DNA of 64,000 bases from an uncultured Mailhella sp. (GCF_963931295.1 NZ_OZ007001.1:434001-498000), one strand, 5' to 3'; shown: positions 53,512-63,515, counted from the first letter of the stretch. Notes: a model not told the origin generated them from the letters alone. Made by a program: numbers and translations.

Positions 53512-54213
53512 CTAGAGATAGGGGGGGATATGGAACTTTTCGTCCTTGGCGGGGGCGAGTTCGGAGTAGCTTTCGGACGTGCCGGCCACGATGGGAAGGC
53601 GTTCGGCCTTGAGCTTATGGTATTCGACGGAGAGTTCGCGCATTTTGGCGAAGTCGGGCATGTTGACGGAGCCGTGTTCGAGGGCCGTGCCCACGCAGGA
53701 GACGAGCAGCAGACCGGTGGAGCCGCTCTTCACTTCGAGGCGGATGCCGGAAATCACGTTGGCGCCCATTTCGATGGCCTGCATTTTGGCCACGTTGATG
53801 GCGCGGCGTTCGGCCTGACGTATCTTATTAAGGTAGTCTTCGGATTCGCCGCCGAAAAAGTCGGTGAGCACGTTGGCCAGGCCCGTGAAGGCGCCCACGC
53901 CGATGACCGCGTAGCCCGACACCACGCCCTTGATGCCGCAGGACCAGGTCTCGGGATGCGGCGTGGTGAACACCTGAATTTCCTGAAGCACCTTTTCCTG
54001 ATATTCCTTGAGTTCCGCCTTGAGATCGCCGAGCCGTTCCTCGCGCACGAGGGAGAGTTCCTTTACCTTGTCCATGGCGCAGGACATGCACATGTCCTCG
54101 GCGTCGATATCGAACCGTGCAAAGTCTGCGATGGTTTCCTTGCACAGATGCCGGATGCCTCCGCGCTTGCTGAATTTTCTGCCACAAATACGACAATCCA
54201 AGGCCTGCTGCAT
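53512..54213 (-). CDS. Zinc-ribbon plus YbjQ/UPF0145-family protein
   Basis: 233 residues. N-terminal cysteine pairs (LDCRICGRKF; MCMSCAMDK) suggest a zinc ribbon, then a coiled helix (about 45-75) and a YbjQ-type domain (about 80-190) with QVFTTPHPETW, GYAVIGVG, AERRAINVAKMQAIEMGANVISGIRLEV. YbjQ proteins form ring-like oligomers of unknown function, sometimes annotated as heavy-metal-binding. Backbone gene, leftward, with no operon partner. The ribosome binding site is weak, so the start is uncertain. Confidence 0.8.
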   Translation of the reverse strand: MQQALDCRICGRKFSKRGGIRHLCKETIADFARFDIDAEDMCMSCAMDKVKELSLVREERLGDLKAELKEYQEKVLQEIQVFTTPHPETWSCGIKGVVSGYAVIGVGAFTGLANVLTDFFGGESEDYLNKIRQAERRAINVAKMQAIEMGANVISGIRLEVKSGSTGLLLVSCVGTALEHGSVNMPDFAKMRELSVEYHKLKAERLPIVAGTSESYSELAPAKDEKFHIPPYL

Positions 54214-54766
54214 GCAAGTACCCGCCTTTTACGTTTGTTCCGAAGACGAGGGACGCTCCCCGGAACGTTGATGGAAAAGGAAGACGGAACACCGCTTCGC
54301 AAAAAGTATAAAAAGGGTTGACGGTTATGGCAAGAGTCGTAAAGGGAATCCGAAAAGGACGCCTCAACGGAAGATTCGACGCGAACCCTGAGCGGCACGG
54401 GAGACGGATCGGATCATTTTAGTAAATGAAAAAAATAACATACCTTTTTTTATCGGAGAAATTTCCAGTCAAAAGGATGATTCTTTCGCGGGGATTTTTG
54501 GAAAGCTTCATAGATATTCCATGCTTAGGCGGAGAAATTCCGCGCATGCCCCTTGCGCCCGACCCGAGAGCCTTGCGCATGATGCAGAACGAAACGCGAT
54601 TTCACCATTGCAAGCCGCCTCTTTTTAAACTAATATAACAAAGTTCACTGGAACCGTCGCCGTAAAGGCAAGGAATTTCAAACGGTTCCGACATGCCTCC
54701 CTTCCGGCCCGTCCGGAAGATGCGCACTGTCCTTTTTTATCACCTCAACCAGCACGAGGCATCGGG
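54214..54766. other. Divergent intergenic region upstream of the Qrc operon
   Basis: About 550 bases between two divergent genes, with an AT-rich centre (54415-54480). It should hold the Qrc promoter; none could be defined confidently by eye. Confidence 0.4.
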
Positions 54767-55402
54767 ATGGAGGAGAGGAACAACACAACCACACCGGCGA
54801 CTGCGGCAAAAAAATGCAGCTGTGGCTGGGGCGCGTTTGTCGTGGGGCTGGTAGTGGCCCTTATTCTGGGATGGTGGGTTCTGCCCAACCTTATGAAGGA
54901 AACCAAAAAGCAGCCCATCGCCTTCAGCCACGTCGAACACGTACAGAAGCAGGGCATGACCTGTGAGCAGTGCCACTTCGTGCGCGCCGACGGATCGTTC
55001 AGCGGAACGCCCACCACCGCTCAGTGCGCGGAATGCCATTTCACGGTTCTGGGCTCCAACCCTGAAGAAGCGCGCTTCGTCCGCGACTACGTTCAGACGG
55101 GCCGCGAGATCAAGTCGGAATGGCTGATTTATCAGAAGCAGCCCGACAACGTGTTCTTCAGTCACGCTCTGCACTTCGGCGCGCTTGCCGAACTCAAGGG
55201 CCCCAAGGAAACGGCCGCGTTCTGCTCCAGATGCCACCTCAACGTGGCCGAAACGGACGTGCCGCCCGTCTATCGGGAAAACAGGCTTTCGGGATACTCC
55301 GAAAACACCATGCTGATGTGGGGGTGCGAACGTTGCCATGCCGAACATATGGCGATGGGCAACACCAACGCCAGCAATGCCTGCTTCACCTGCCACAAGT
55401 AA
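54767..55402 (+). CDS. qrcA: Qrc complex multihaem cytochrome c subunit
   Basis: 211 residues, GAGG upstream. An N-terminal membrane anchor (FVVGLVVALILGWWVLP, about 24-40) is followed by five CxxCH haem motifs (CEQCH, CAECH, CSRCH, CERCH, CFTCH) with several extra His for axial ligation (FSHVEH, FSHALH). The Qrc cytochrome is described as hexahaem; I see five canonical motifs, so one haem may use a variant site. It accepts electrons from the periplasmic tetrahaem type I cytochrome c3 reduced by hydrogenase or formate dehydrogenase and passes them into the complex that reduces menaquinone. First gene of the operon. Confidence 0.88.
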   Translation: MEERNNTTTPATAAKKCSCGWGAFVVGLVVALILGWWVLPNLMKETKKQPIAFSHVEHVQKQGMTCEQCHFVRADGSFSGTPTTAQCAECHFTVLGSNPEEARFVRDYVQTGREIKSEWLIYQKQPDNVFFSHALHFGALAELKGPKETAAFCSRCHLNVAETDVPPVYRENRLSGYSENTMLMWGCERCHAEHMAMGNTNASNACFTCHK

Positions 55403-55420
55403 GGCAAAAGCGAGGAAATC

Positions 55421-57493
55421 ATGGATAGACGAGGATTTCTTAAATTTGCCGCCGGCGGGACCGTGGGCCTCGTGGCGTCTCCCATCATCTGGAACACTCT
55501 TTACGACGCCGTGTACTGGACCCAGAACTGGGGCTGGATTCCGCGCCTCAAGAAGGGCGAAAGCGAATACCTGCCCACAGTGAGCAAACTGTGCCCGTCC
55601 GGCACCGGATTCCTTGTGCGCACCGTGGCCGGCGTGCCCGTGCGCACCATCGGCGACAAGAACAACCCCGTGACCCACGGGGCCATGACCGCGCTCGCCG
55701 CCGCCGAAGCCGAACTTCGCGTGAGCCCCGCGCGTCTTAAAACTCCGCTGCGCCGCTCCGCCGACGGCGCCTATGTGGCCATCACCTGGGAACAGGCCGA
55801 AGCCATCCTTAAAGAAAAAATGCAGGAAGCCGGCTCTTCCGTGGCCGCCGTGTCCGGCGATCCCACGTCGAGCATCAACGAAGTGCTTTCCTCCATTCTG
55901 AATCAGCGCGGCTCTTCCGACTTCTACTTCATGCCCGACGAGGAACTTCCCGCCGCCGCCGCATGGGAAGCCATGGGCGGTCAGGGCCGCCTGGGCTACG
56001 ACATGGAAGGCAGCGACTGCATCCTCGCCGTGGGCGCTCCCGTGCTCGAAAGCTGGGGCGTCGTGGCCGCCAACCGCAGCCTGTTCAACCGCACGCATCC
56101 CGTGGCGGGCACGCCCACCCAGAAGCTCATCTACGCCGGCGCCGTGCAGAACAACACCGCCGCAGGCGCCGATCTCTGGCTGCCCATGAAGCCCGGCACC
56201 GACATGGCCCTGCTGCTCGGCATCGCCCACCTCGTCATCAAGGCGGGCAAAACCGGCTTCGCCGCCGGTCTCGGCAACTTCGCCTCCTTCGCCGCGGCCT
56301 ACACCCCTGAAAAGGTTTCCGGCATCACCGGCGTGCCCGTCGCGCGCCTCGAAGCCGCGGCCAAGGCCGTGGTCGAAGCGGAACGTCCGCTCGTCATCGC
56401 CGGTTCCGCGCTCGGCAGCGGCGGCGGCGCAGGCCCCGTCATGGCGGCCGTGGCCATCAACATGCTGCTCGGCAGCGTGAACAGAAAGGGCGGTCTGCTC
56501 GATCTGCCCTTCCCCGTGTCCGTCACCGCCCACGCCACCGACTACCGCGAAACCCTGCGCAAGCGCTTCGTGGACTACACCCAGGCCGTGGCCGCAGACA
56601 AGGTCAAGGCTCCCGCGCTCCTGCTCGTGTACGCCGCCAATCCGCTCTACGCCCTGCCCGCCGATTCCGGCATCGGGGCGACCATCAAGAAGGCCGGATT
56701 CTCCGTGGCCGTGGCCAGCTTCATGAGCGAAACCTGCGAAGCGTGCGATCTCGTGCTTCCCGCCGCCCTCGGCATGGAAGCCTTCGACGACGTGCAGACC
56801 CCCTACGGTTCCGGCCGCGTGACCTACGCGCTCGCCCGTCCGGTGGCCAAGCCCTTCGCCGATGCCCGCAGCGCCGGCGAACTGTTCATCGCCCTCGCCC
56901 AGGAACTCAAGCTCGACCTCGGCGTCAAGGACATGCCCGAACTGCTGTACAAGCATGCCTACGCCCTCGGCGCGCCCTTCCGCGCCATGATCAACGAAGG
57001 CGTCGTTCACACCGCAGGCGTCACCCTGCCCGCCTCCCCGCTGTTCTACAACTGGGAAGCCATTCAGGCCGCCGCTTCCGCCCGCGGCGCGGAAGGCGAT
57101 CTGCAGGTTGCGCCCGTCACCGTGCTCGCCATGGGCACGCCGCAGACGGCCATTCCGCCCTTCGCCACCAAGGTCGTCACCGACTATCAGCTCAAGGGCA
57201 AGTACAGCGTGGCGCAGATGAACGGCGCCACCGCCGCTAAACTCAAGGTAAAGGCCGGAGACCTCGTCAAGCTGGTTGCCGGCAACAATGTGGAAATCAC
57301 CGTGGTTGCCGCCATTTTTGAAGGCATCCTGCCCGATACCGTTTCTCTGGTTGCCGGTCTTGGCCATACCGCCTTCGACCAGTTCAGCAAGGGCAAGGGC
57401 TCGAATGTCCTGGCGCTGACCAGCGTTTGCAGAGAACCCGGCACCGGCCTGCCGGTCTGGGGCCTTGCCGGCGTGAAGGCCGCAAGAGCATAG
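55421..57493 (+). CDS. qrcB: Qrc complex molybdopterin-oxidoreductase-family subunit
   Basis: 690 residues, AGGAAAT upstream. A Tat signal MDRRGFLKFAAGG precedes a molybdopterin-oxidoreductase-like domain (VTHGAMTALAA, ITWEQAEAILKEK, SAL GSGGGAGP-type glycine stretch near 330, EACDLVLPAALGMEAFDD) and a C-terminal dinucleotide-binding-like domain. The N-terminal 4Fe-4S cysteine set of catalytic members is missing (only one Cys in KLCPSG), which fits reports that this subunit is not a molybdoenzyme in Qrc. Its role is structural and electron-relaying on the periplasmic side. Start 18 bases after qrcA. Confidence 0.9.
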   Translation: MDRRGFLKFAAGGTVGLVASPIIWNTLYDAVYWTQNWGWIPRLKKGESEYLPTVSKLCPSGTGFLVRTVAGVPVRTIGDKNNPVTHGAMTALAAAEAELRVSPARLKTPLRRSADGAYVAITWEQAEAILKEKMQEAGSSVAAVSGDPTSSINEVLSSILNQRGSSDFYFMPDEELPAAAAWEAMGGQGRLGYDMEGSDCILAVGAPVLESWGVVAANRSLFNRTHPVAGTPTQKLIYAGAVQNNTAAGADLWLPMKPGTDMALLLGIAHLVIKAGKTGFAAGLGNFASFAAAYTPEKVSGITGVPVARLEAAAKAVVEAERPLVIAGSALGSGGGAGPVMAAVAINMLLGSVNRKGGLLDLPFPVSVTAHATDYRETLRKRFVDYTQAVAADKVKAPALLLVYAANPLYALPADSGIGATIKKAGFSVAVASFMSETCEACDLVLPAALGMEAFDDVQTPYGSGRVTYALARPVAKPFADARSAGELFIALAQELKLDLGVKDMPELLYKHAYALGAPFRAMINEGVVHTAGVTLPASPLFYNWEAIQAAASARGAEGDLQVAPVTVLAMGTPQTAIPPFATKVVTDYQLKGKYSVAQMNGATAAKLKVKAGDLVKLVAGNNVEITVVAAIFEGILPDTVSLVAGLGHTAFDQFSKGKGSNVLALTSVCREPGTGLPVWGLAGVKAARA

Positions 57494-57503
57494 GGGGGTC
57501 GTG

Positions 57504-58289
57504 ATGTCTTCTGAAGTCAAACAGTTCAAAATAAGATGGGGCATGGTCATCGACATCGACAAGTGTACGGGCTGCGGCGCGTGCATGGTGGCCTGCCAGG
57601 CGGAAAACAACGTCGCTCCCGCCGTGGACGGCAGCAACAAGCTCCGTTCGCTCAACTGGCTCACCGTGTTCCGTCTCACCAATCACAAGCCCTTCCCCGA
57701 TCATGAAGTGGCCTACCTGCCCCGCCCCTGCATGCAGTGCGGCAAACCTTCCTGCGTGTCGGTGTGCCCCGTCATCGCCACCGACAAGCGCGAAGAAGGC
57801 GGCATCGTCAGCCAGATTCCGCCCCGCTGCATCGGCTGCCGGTACTGCATGGCCTCGTGTCCCTACCATGCCCGCTACTTCAACTGGTACGACCCGAAGT
57901 GGCCCGGCGATCTGGCTCAGGCCCTCACCCCCGACGTCTCCACCCGCATGCGCGGCGTCGTGGAAAAGTGCTCCTTCTGCCATCACCGCTTCATGAAGGC
58001 TCAGGAAGCCGCCGTCGCCAAGGGTCAGGATCCCATGAACCTGCCCGACGGCGCGTATGTCACCGCCTGCACCGAAGCCTGCCCCAACGGGGCCATCACC
58101 TTCGGCGACCTCAACAATCCCGCCCACAAGGTGCATGAGCTCATCAAGAGCCCCTACGCCTTCCGTCTGCTGGAACGCCTCGGCACCGATCCCCAGGTGT
58201 ACTACATCAGCAAACGCGAATGGGTGCGCCGCGAAGGCGACAACTATCTCGAACACGAAAAGACCGGCGAAGCCACAAAGCAGGGGTAG
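57504..58289 (+). CDS. qrcC: Qrc complex iron-sulfur subunit
   Basis: 261 residues from the ATG at 57504 (GGGGGGTC just upstream; a GTG three bases earlier is also possible). Four cysteine clusters of the DMSO/nitrate-reductase ferredoxin type: CTGCGACMVAC, CMQCGKPSCVSVC, CIGCRYCMASC and CSFCHH...CTEACPNG. They chain electrons from the QrcA/QrcB side to the membrane subunit. It has no signal peptide, so it is probably exported bound to the Tat-tagged QrcB. Ten bases after qrcB. Confidence 0.93.
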   Translation: MSSEVKQFKIRWGMVIDIDKCTGCGACMVACQAENNVAPAVDGSNKLRSLNWLTVFRLTNHKPFPDHEVAYLPRPCMQCGKPSCVSVCPVIATDKREEGGIVSQIPPRCIGCRYCMASCPYHARYFNWYDPKWPGDLAQALTPDVSTRMRGVVEKCSFCHHRFMKAQEAAVAKGQDPMNLPDGAYVTACTEACPNGAITFGDLNNPAHKVHELIKSPYAFRLLERLGTDPQVYYISKREWVRREGDNYLEHEKTGEATKQG

Positions 58290-58292
58290 GTT

Positions 58293-59540
58293 ATGGATTA
58301 CAGCAAACCCGTTGATGCGGAGCTCTTCCCGGAAGGGTGCGAGCGCTGCTCTCTCACTAAGTTCACGGGATGGATGTCCATTCTGGGCGTCATCTTCCTC
58401 TGGGGTCTGTACGCCGCCGTGCGCGTCCTCGGCTTCGGCCTCGGCGAAACCGGCATGGACGACTACTTCGGCTTCGGTCTCTGGATCACCTTCGACCTCG
58501 CCGTCATCGCCCTCGGCGCAGGCGCCTTCTTTACCGGCGCTCTTCGCTACATTCTCAACATCGACGAGCTCAAGAACATCGTGAACCTCGCCGCCGTCAT
58601 AGGCTTCCTGTGCTACACCGGCGCCATGATGATCCTCGTGCTCGACATCGGTCAGCCCATCCGCTGCTGGTTCGGCTACTGGTACCCCAACGTTCACTCC
58701 ATGCTCACCGAAGTTATCTTCTGCATCACCTGCTACTGCATCGTGCTCATCCTTGAGTTCGTGCCCCTGGTGCTGGAGAATCGCCAGCTCATGAAGCGTC
58801 CCTTCATCCACGCGCTGGCCCACAACTTCCACGTGTACATGCCCATCTTCGCGGGTATCGGCGCGTTCCTGTCCACGTTCCACCAGGGCTCCCTCGGCGG
58901 CATGTACGGCGTGCTCTTCGGCCGCCCCTACCTGTTCCGCGAAGGCTTCTTCATCTGGCCCTGGACCTTCTTCCTGTTCGTGCTCTCCGCCGTGGCCTCC
59001 GGCCCCATGTTCACCGTGCTCGTCTGCACCCTCATGGAAAAGATGTCCGGCCGCAAGCTCGTCAGCTGGGACGTGAAGCAGCTCATGGGCAAGGTCGGCG
59101 GCACCATGCTCATCGTGTACACCGTGTTCAAGTGCCTCGACAGCTGGTACTGGGCTACCGACATGCTCGCCGGCGAAGGCCTCACCTTCGACCAGATGTT
59201 CCACGGCTGGATCTACGGCAAGTGGCTCTTCTGGCTCGAACACGCCTTCATCATCATTCCCATGATCGTGCTGCTCATCAAGCCCCTGCGCACCAAGCCG
59301 TGGATCTTCTACCTGATGCTCTTCCTTACCTGCACGAGCATCACCATCAACCGCTACGTGCTCACCGTGCAGGGCCTGGCCCAGCCCGTCATGCCCTTCG
59401 ACAGCTGGTACACCTACGCCCCCAACTGGGCCGAATGGGCTAGCTGCTTCCTCGTGTTCGCCTACGCGGCCATGGTCCTCTCCCTGGCCTATCGCTACAC
59501 GCCCATCTTCCCCCAGGAACCTGAACTCAATAAAAAATAA
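58293..59540 (+). CDS. qrcD: Qrc complex NrfD/PsrC-like membrane subunit
   Basis: 415 residues with about ten membrane helices (first at about 25-50, last near 385-405). Family features are the GAFFTGALRYILNID start of the NrfD core, MILVLDIGQPIRCWF and the FHQGSLGGMYGVLFG loop. It binds menaquinone and may contribute to charge separation across the membrane. It starts three bases after qrcC. Together qrcABCD links periplasmic hydrogen or formate oxidation to the quinone pool in sulfate reducers, the strongest clue to the host lineage. Confidence 0.93.
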   Translation: MDYSKPVDAELFPEGCERCSLTKFTGWMSILGVIFLWGLYAAVRVLGFGLGETGMDDYFGFGLWITFDLAVIALGAGAFFTGALRYILNIDELKNIVNLAAVIGFLCYTGAMMILVLDIGQPIRCWFGYWYPNVHSMLTEVIFCITCYCIVLILEFVPLVLENRQLMKRPFIHALAHNFHVYMPIFAGIGAFLSTFHQGSLGGMYGVLFGRPYLFREGFFIWPWTFFLFVLSAVASGPMFTVLVCTLMEKMSGRKLVSWDVKQLMGKVGGTMLIVYTVFKCLDSWYWATDMLAGEGLTFDQMFHGWIYGKWLFWLEHAFIIIPMIVLLIKPLRTKPWIFYLMLFLTCTSITINRYVLTVQGLAQPVMPFDSWYTYAPNWAEWASCFLVFAYAAMVLSLAYRYTPIFPQEPELNKK

Positions 59541-59564
59541 CCCCATCCCCAATTCATAAAAAAA

Positions 59565-59597
59565 GGCGGCCCTTCCCTCGATCGGCCGCCTTTTTTT
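59565..59597 (+). terminator. Terminator of the qrc operon
   Basis: Arms GGCGGCC (59565-59571) and GGCCGCC (59584-59590) flanked by an A-run before and TTTTTTT after. Confidence 0.93.
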
Positions 59598-59623
59598 GTA
59601 AATGAAGAGAGGAAAGAGAGAAG

Positions 59624-59673
59624 GCGGGGGAAGGAAGGGCAACTTTTGAAAAAGTTTCCCTTCCTTCCCCCGC
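59624..59673. other. Large perfect hairpin
   Basis: GCGGGGGAAGGAAGGG (59624-59639) and its exact complement CCCTTCCTTCCCCCGC (59658-59673), 16 bp, with an 18-base loop that can pair further (AACTTT/AAAGTT). It lies just behind the qrc terminator. Confidence 0.85.
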
Positions 59674-60344
59674 ACCCCCATCCTTCCTTTCAAAACTTTT
59701 TAATTTTGAGGGTGGCTGGAGGAGGTATGTTGAGGGCGAAGGCTGTGTCAAGACTGAGGAAAGTCTTGCGAGGGGAAAAACAGAAAGTCGGCAGGGAAAC
59801 AGAAACCGGGGAGAAGGCAAGGGCAAGAAGCAAAGGAAGACGGGCTGGAGACGAAAAGAGGAACCGGCAGGCGTTTCCCCGGATTTTCGCCATGTTTCAA
59901 GAGGTTAGAGCTAGATTGCGACTACCCGACGCAGGCAGGTAGAGGGACGCTTTTCCCCAGCAAATACCGTCGACGCGTTTTCCTCTCAGTCTTGAGCCCT
60001 TCTCCCCGCAAATTCTCTGGAAAACCTTCTCGGTCCACGTTCGGCAGGCGCGAAAACAGCTCCCCAGACAGGTCACAAACATGCGCGAAACCGCGCTCAT
60101 CAAGAGCCGTCGTTTTTCTCCGGGCGTCGCCCCCTTTTTCCTCCTCCGGCAATCCCTTTCGGCGGCACGACTGCCCGTGTCAAAGAGATGCAGCGTCTGC
60201 CCTCCCCCCCAGCAAACAGCGACACCACTTCTCCAGGCCTGAAACGCCCCGATCCGCACTACCGAGCGCACCGGCGTTGTGCGTGAGCCCTTGGACTTCT
60301 CCCCTCCCCCCCCCAAGCGCCCGGCGTCCACAACGTCCCGGTTG
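59674..60344. other. Intergenic, no gene recognised
   Basis: About 670 bases. Short open frames on both strands have neither domains nor start signals. Confidence 0.4.
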
Positions 60345-60920
60345 CGCAAGACACGCTGTACGGCTGCGAAACTTGCACGACGGGCATTGCGTTTAACGGC
60401 GGGAGTGAATCCCGCCTGCTTATGCCCGTCGGCCGGACTCCTGACGTCGCCCGGGGCCCCAGAGCGCTGAAAGACGGCCTTCCAGCTTCCACTCCCCCCT
60501 TCGCCATAGCCTCGGGAATAGTCATCCCGTTCACCCTGTCCTGCCGAAGCAGCGTTAGCTGCGAGGCAGAAACAGGGGGGCGCGGGGGGAATTATTTCTG
60601 ACCTTGCCACCTCTCGAAGAACACACAGGCCCGTTTGTGCAAGACACGCTGTACGGCTGCGAAACTTGCACGACGGACATTGCGTTTAACGGCGGGAGTA
60701 AATCCCGCCTACTTATGCCCGTCGGCCAGACTCCTGACGTCGCCCGGGGCCCCAGAGCGCTGAAAGACGGCCTTCCAGCTTCCACTCCCCCCCTCGCCCT
60801 TTGCCTCGGGAATAGTCATCCCGTTCACCCTGTCCTGCCGAAGCAGCGTTAGCTGCGAGGCAGAAACAGGGGGGCGCGGGGGGAATTATTTCCCCCGCAT
60901 GCCTTTTCTGCCTTTCCTGC
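60345..60920. repeat. Two full copies of the nested-hairpin intergenic repeat
   Basis: Copy 5 at 60345-60600 and copy 6 at 60640-60920 (nested hairpins 60377-60430 and 60671-60727). They are about 95% alike, closer to each other than to copies 3 and 4, so the pair arose by local duplication. Copy 6 has one mispair in the outer stem (CGACGGACAT). Confidence 0.88.
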
Positions 60921-61001
60921 CTTTCCCTTGCTGATCCCCTTTCTCTCTCTTCTCTTTTGTTTGCTGTCGGGATAGTTTATGTTTTTTCGGAGGAGGCGCG
61001 T

Positions 61002-63515
61002 ATGAGCGAGAATGCAGGCAAGGGGCCGGGGTGCATTGAGGTACGGGGGGCCCGGGTACACAATTTGAAGAATGTATCGGTGAATGTGCCGCTGAACGAG
61101 ATTGTGGCTGTGGCCGGGGTTTCTGGTTCGGGCAAGTCGTCGCTGGCGCTGGGGGTATTGTATGCGGAGGGATCGAGGCGGTATCTGGAAGCGCTTTCGA
61201 CCTACACGCGCAGGCGCATGACGCAGGCGGCAAAGCCGCAGGTGGACGAGGTTCTGCACGTGCCTGCGGCGCTGGCGCTGCGTCAGCGGCCGGGGATTGC
61301 AGGCATTCGGAGCACGTTCGGCACGGGCACGGAGCTGCTGAACAGTTTACGGCTCATGTTTTCTCGGCTGGCGAGTCATCGGTGCCCCAACGGTCATTAT
61401 GTTGCGCCCTCTCTGGCGGTGGCGGCCGGGCTGGAGATGGAGTGTCCCGAATGCGGGGCGCGCTGGTATGCGCCTTCGGCCGAAGAGCTGGCCTTCAACA
61501 GTCAGGGGGCGTGCCGCACGTGCAACGGCACGGGGCTTGTGCGCACGGTGGATCGTTCCACGCTGGTGCCGGACGACTCCCTCTCCATCGACGAAGGGGC
61601 GGTGGCTCCCTGGAATTCGCTCATGTGGTCGCTCATGACGGACGTCTGCCGTGCGATGGGCGTCCGCACGGACGTGCCGTTCCGCGATCTCACGGACAAG
61701 GAAAAAGCCATCGTTTTTGACGGCCCCGCGGAAAAGAAGCACATTTTTTACAAGGCCAGGAGTTCCAATCAGGCGGGAGAGCTCGACTTCACCTATTACA
61801 ACGCGGTCTATACCGTGGAAAACGCGCTCGCCAAGGTGAAGGACGAAAAAGGCATGAAGCGGGTGGAAAAGTTCCTGAAGGAGGACGTCTGTCCCGACTG
61901 CGGCGGAACGCGTTTGTGTGAAGCCGCCCGCGCGCCGAAACTGCGGGGCGTTTCACTGGATCAGGCCTGCGCCATGACGCTCGAAGAGCTCGTGACCTGG
62001 ACGGCCGGAGTGCCCGAATCTCTGCCCGAGGTCATGCGGCCCATGGCCGAAAGCATTGTTGAAGCCTTTCAGAGCACGGCAAGGCGCCTGATGGAGCTCG
62101 GACTCGGCTATCTTTCTCTGGACAGGGCCGCGTCCACGCTTTCCACGGGCGAGCGGCAGCGCATGCAGCTTGCACGCGCGGTACGCAATCGCACCACGGG
62201 CGTGCTTTACGTGCTCGACGAACCTTCCATCGGACTGCATCCGTCCAACATTGCGGGGCTCATCGGCGTGATGCGCGACCTCGTGGCCGACGGCAATTCC
62301 GTGCTGCTGGTCGATCACGACACGCAGATTCTTTCCGCCGCCGACTGGCTCATCGAAATGGGGCCCGAAGCCGGCGAACGCGGCGGCACGGTGGTTGCCG
62401 AAGGACGCATTGCCGACATCGCGGCCGATCCTCATTCACGCATCGGGAAATTTCTCGGGCACAGGGGGATTTTCCGCGTGCGTCCGCAGTGCCCGGCCGA
62501 TGCCCTGTTTACGGAAGGCTCCATTCATCTGGCCACAGCGGCCATTCATACCGTGCATCCGCTGGAGGTGGACATTCCGAAAGGCAGACTCACCGTGGTG
62601 ACCGGCGTTTCCGGCTCCGGCAAAACCACGCTCATTCTTGAAAGCCTCGCCCCTGCGCTGAACGCCTTCATTCGCGGCGCCCGCATGCCCGATCACGTGC
62701 GTGAACTGCGCGCAGAGGGCATCCGGCAGATCAAGCTCATCGACGCCAGTCCCATAGGCATCAACGTGCGCTCCACCGTGGCCACCTACGCCAACGTGCA
62801 CGATGAGCTGCGCAAGGTGTTCGCCCGCACGTCGGACGCCCGCAGGCTGGGGCTCAAGGCCGGGGATTTTTCCTACAATACCGGAAAGTTGCGCTGCCCC
62901 GTCTGCGACGGCACCGGCGTTGTCAGTCTCGACGTGCAGTTCCTGCCCGATGTGGACATTCCCTGTCCGTCGTGCCGGGGGTCCCGCTTCTCCCGCGAGG
63001 CCGACGCCGTAAAGTATCAGAACAGCGCCGGACGCGCCTTTTCCATGCCCGAGCTCATGGACATGGATGTTCGGCAGGCCCTCGACGCCTGCGCCGATCT
63101 CAAGCTCGTGCGCCAGCGCCTCGAAGTGCTTCAGCAGCTCGGCCTCGGCTACCTCACCCTCGGCGAAGAAACGCCCAGCCTTTCCGGCGGCGAAGCCCAG
63201 CGGCTCAAGCTCGCCGGAGAAATGGGCCGAGCTCAGCGCGACTCCGTGTTCCTGTTCGATGAACCTACCATAGGGCTCCACCCCCTCGACGTTGAAACCC
63301 TGCTCGGCGTCTTCCAGTCGCTCATCGACAACGGCGCAACCGTCGTCGTCATCGAACACGATATGGACCTCATCGGAAACGCCGACTACATCATCGATAT
63401 GGGCCCCGGCGGCGGTACCTCCGGCGGCCGCATCGTCGCTGCCGGTACCCCCGCCCAAATCGCCGACTGCCCCCAAAGCCTCACCGGCTCCTTCCTCAAG
63501 CAGCAATGGAGTTAG
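61002..63515 (+). CDS. UvrA-family ABC ATPase (short UvrA paralogue)
   Basis: 837 residues from the ATG at 61002 (GGAGGAGG upstream). Two ABC ATPase halves: Walker A GVSGSGKSS (about 44) and GVSGSGKTT (about 545), with LSTGERQRMQLAR and LSGGEAQRLKLAG signatures and zinc-finger pairs (CRTCNGTG, CPDCGGTR, CPVCDGTG, CPSCRGSR). It is about 100 residues shorter than the usual UvrA (about 940) and lacks part of the UvrB-interaction and insertion regions. It is therefore more like the UvrA2/DrrC-type paralogues linked to DNA-drug resistance than the main excision-repair protein. Flanked by copies of the dispersed repeat in opposite orientations. Confidence 0.9.
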   Translation: MSENAGKGPGCIEVRGARVHNLKNVSVNVPLNEIVAVAGVSGSGKSSLALGVLYAEGSRRYLEALSTYTRRRMTQAAKPQVDEVLHVPAALALRQRPGIAGIRSTFGTGTELLNSLRLMFSRLASHRCPNGHYVAPSLAVAAGLEMECPECGARWYAPSAEELAFNSQGACRTCNGTGLVRTVDRSTLVPDDSLSIDEGAVAPWNSLMWSLMTDVCRAMGVRTDVPFRDLTDKEKAIVFDGPAEKKHIFYKARSSNQAGELDFTYYNAVYTVENALAKVKDEKGMKRVEKFLKEDVCPDCGGTRLCEAARAPKLRGVSLDQACAMTLEELVTWTAGVPESLPEVMRPMAESIVEAFQSTARRLMELGLGYLSLDRAASTLSTGERQRMQLARAVRNRTTGVLYVLDEPSIGLHPSNIAGLIGVMRDLVADGNSVLLVDHDTQILSAADWLIEMGPEAGERGGTVVAEGRIADIAADPHSRIGKFLGHRGIFRVRPQCPADALFTEGSIHLATAAIHTVHPLEVDIPKGRLTVVTGVSGSGKTTLILESLAPALNAFIRGARMPDHVRELRAEGIRQIKLIDASPIGINVRSTVATYANVHDELRKVFARTSDARRLGLKAGDFSYNTGKLRCPVCDGTGVVSLDVQFLPDVDIPCPSCRGSRFSREADAVKYQNSAGRAFSMPELMDMDVRQALDACADLKLVRQRLEVLQQLGLGYLTLGEETPSLSGGEAQRLKLAGEMGRAQRDSVFLFDEPTIGLHPLDVETLLGVFQSLIDNGATVVVIEHDMDLIGNADYIIDMGPGGGTSGGRIVAAGTPAQIADCPQSLTGSFLKQQWS

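Noticed and set aside
54740..57682. 980-residue open frame on the minus strand
   Set aside because: Antisense to qrcA and qrcB; low-complexity Gly/His/Ala composition and no start signal.
57384..59693. 769-residue open frame on the minus strand
   Set aside because: Antisense to qrcC and qrcD; same antisense signature.
59646..59942. 98-residue plus-strand frame after qrcD
   Set aside because: Starts inside the large hairpin, basic low-complexity sequence, no site.
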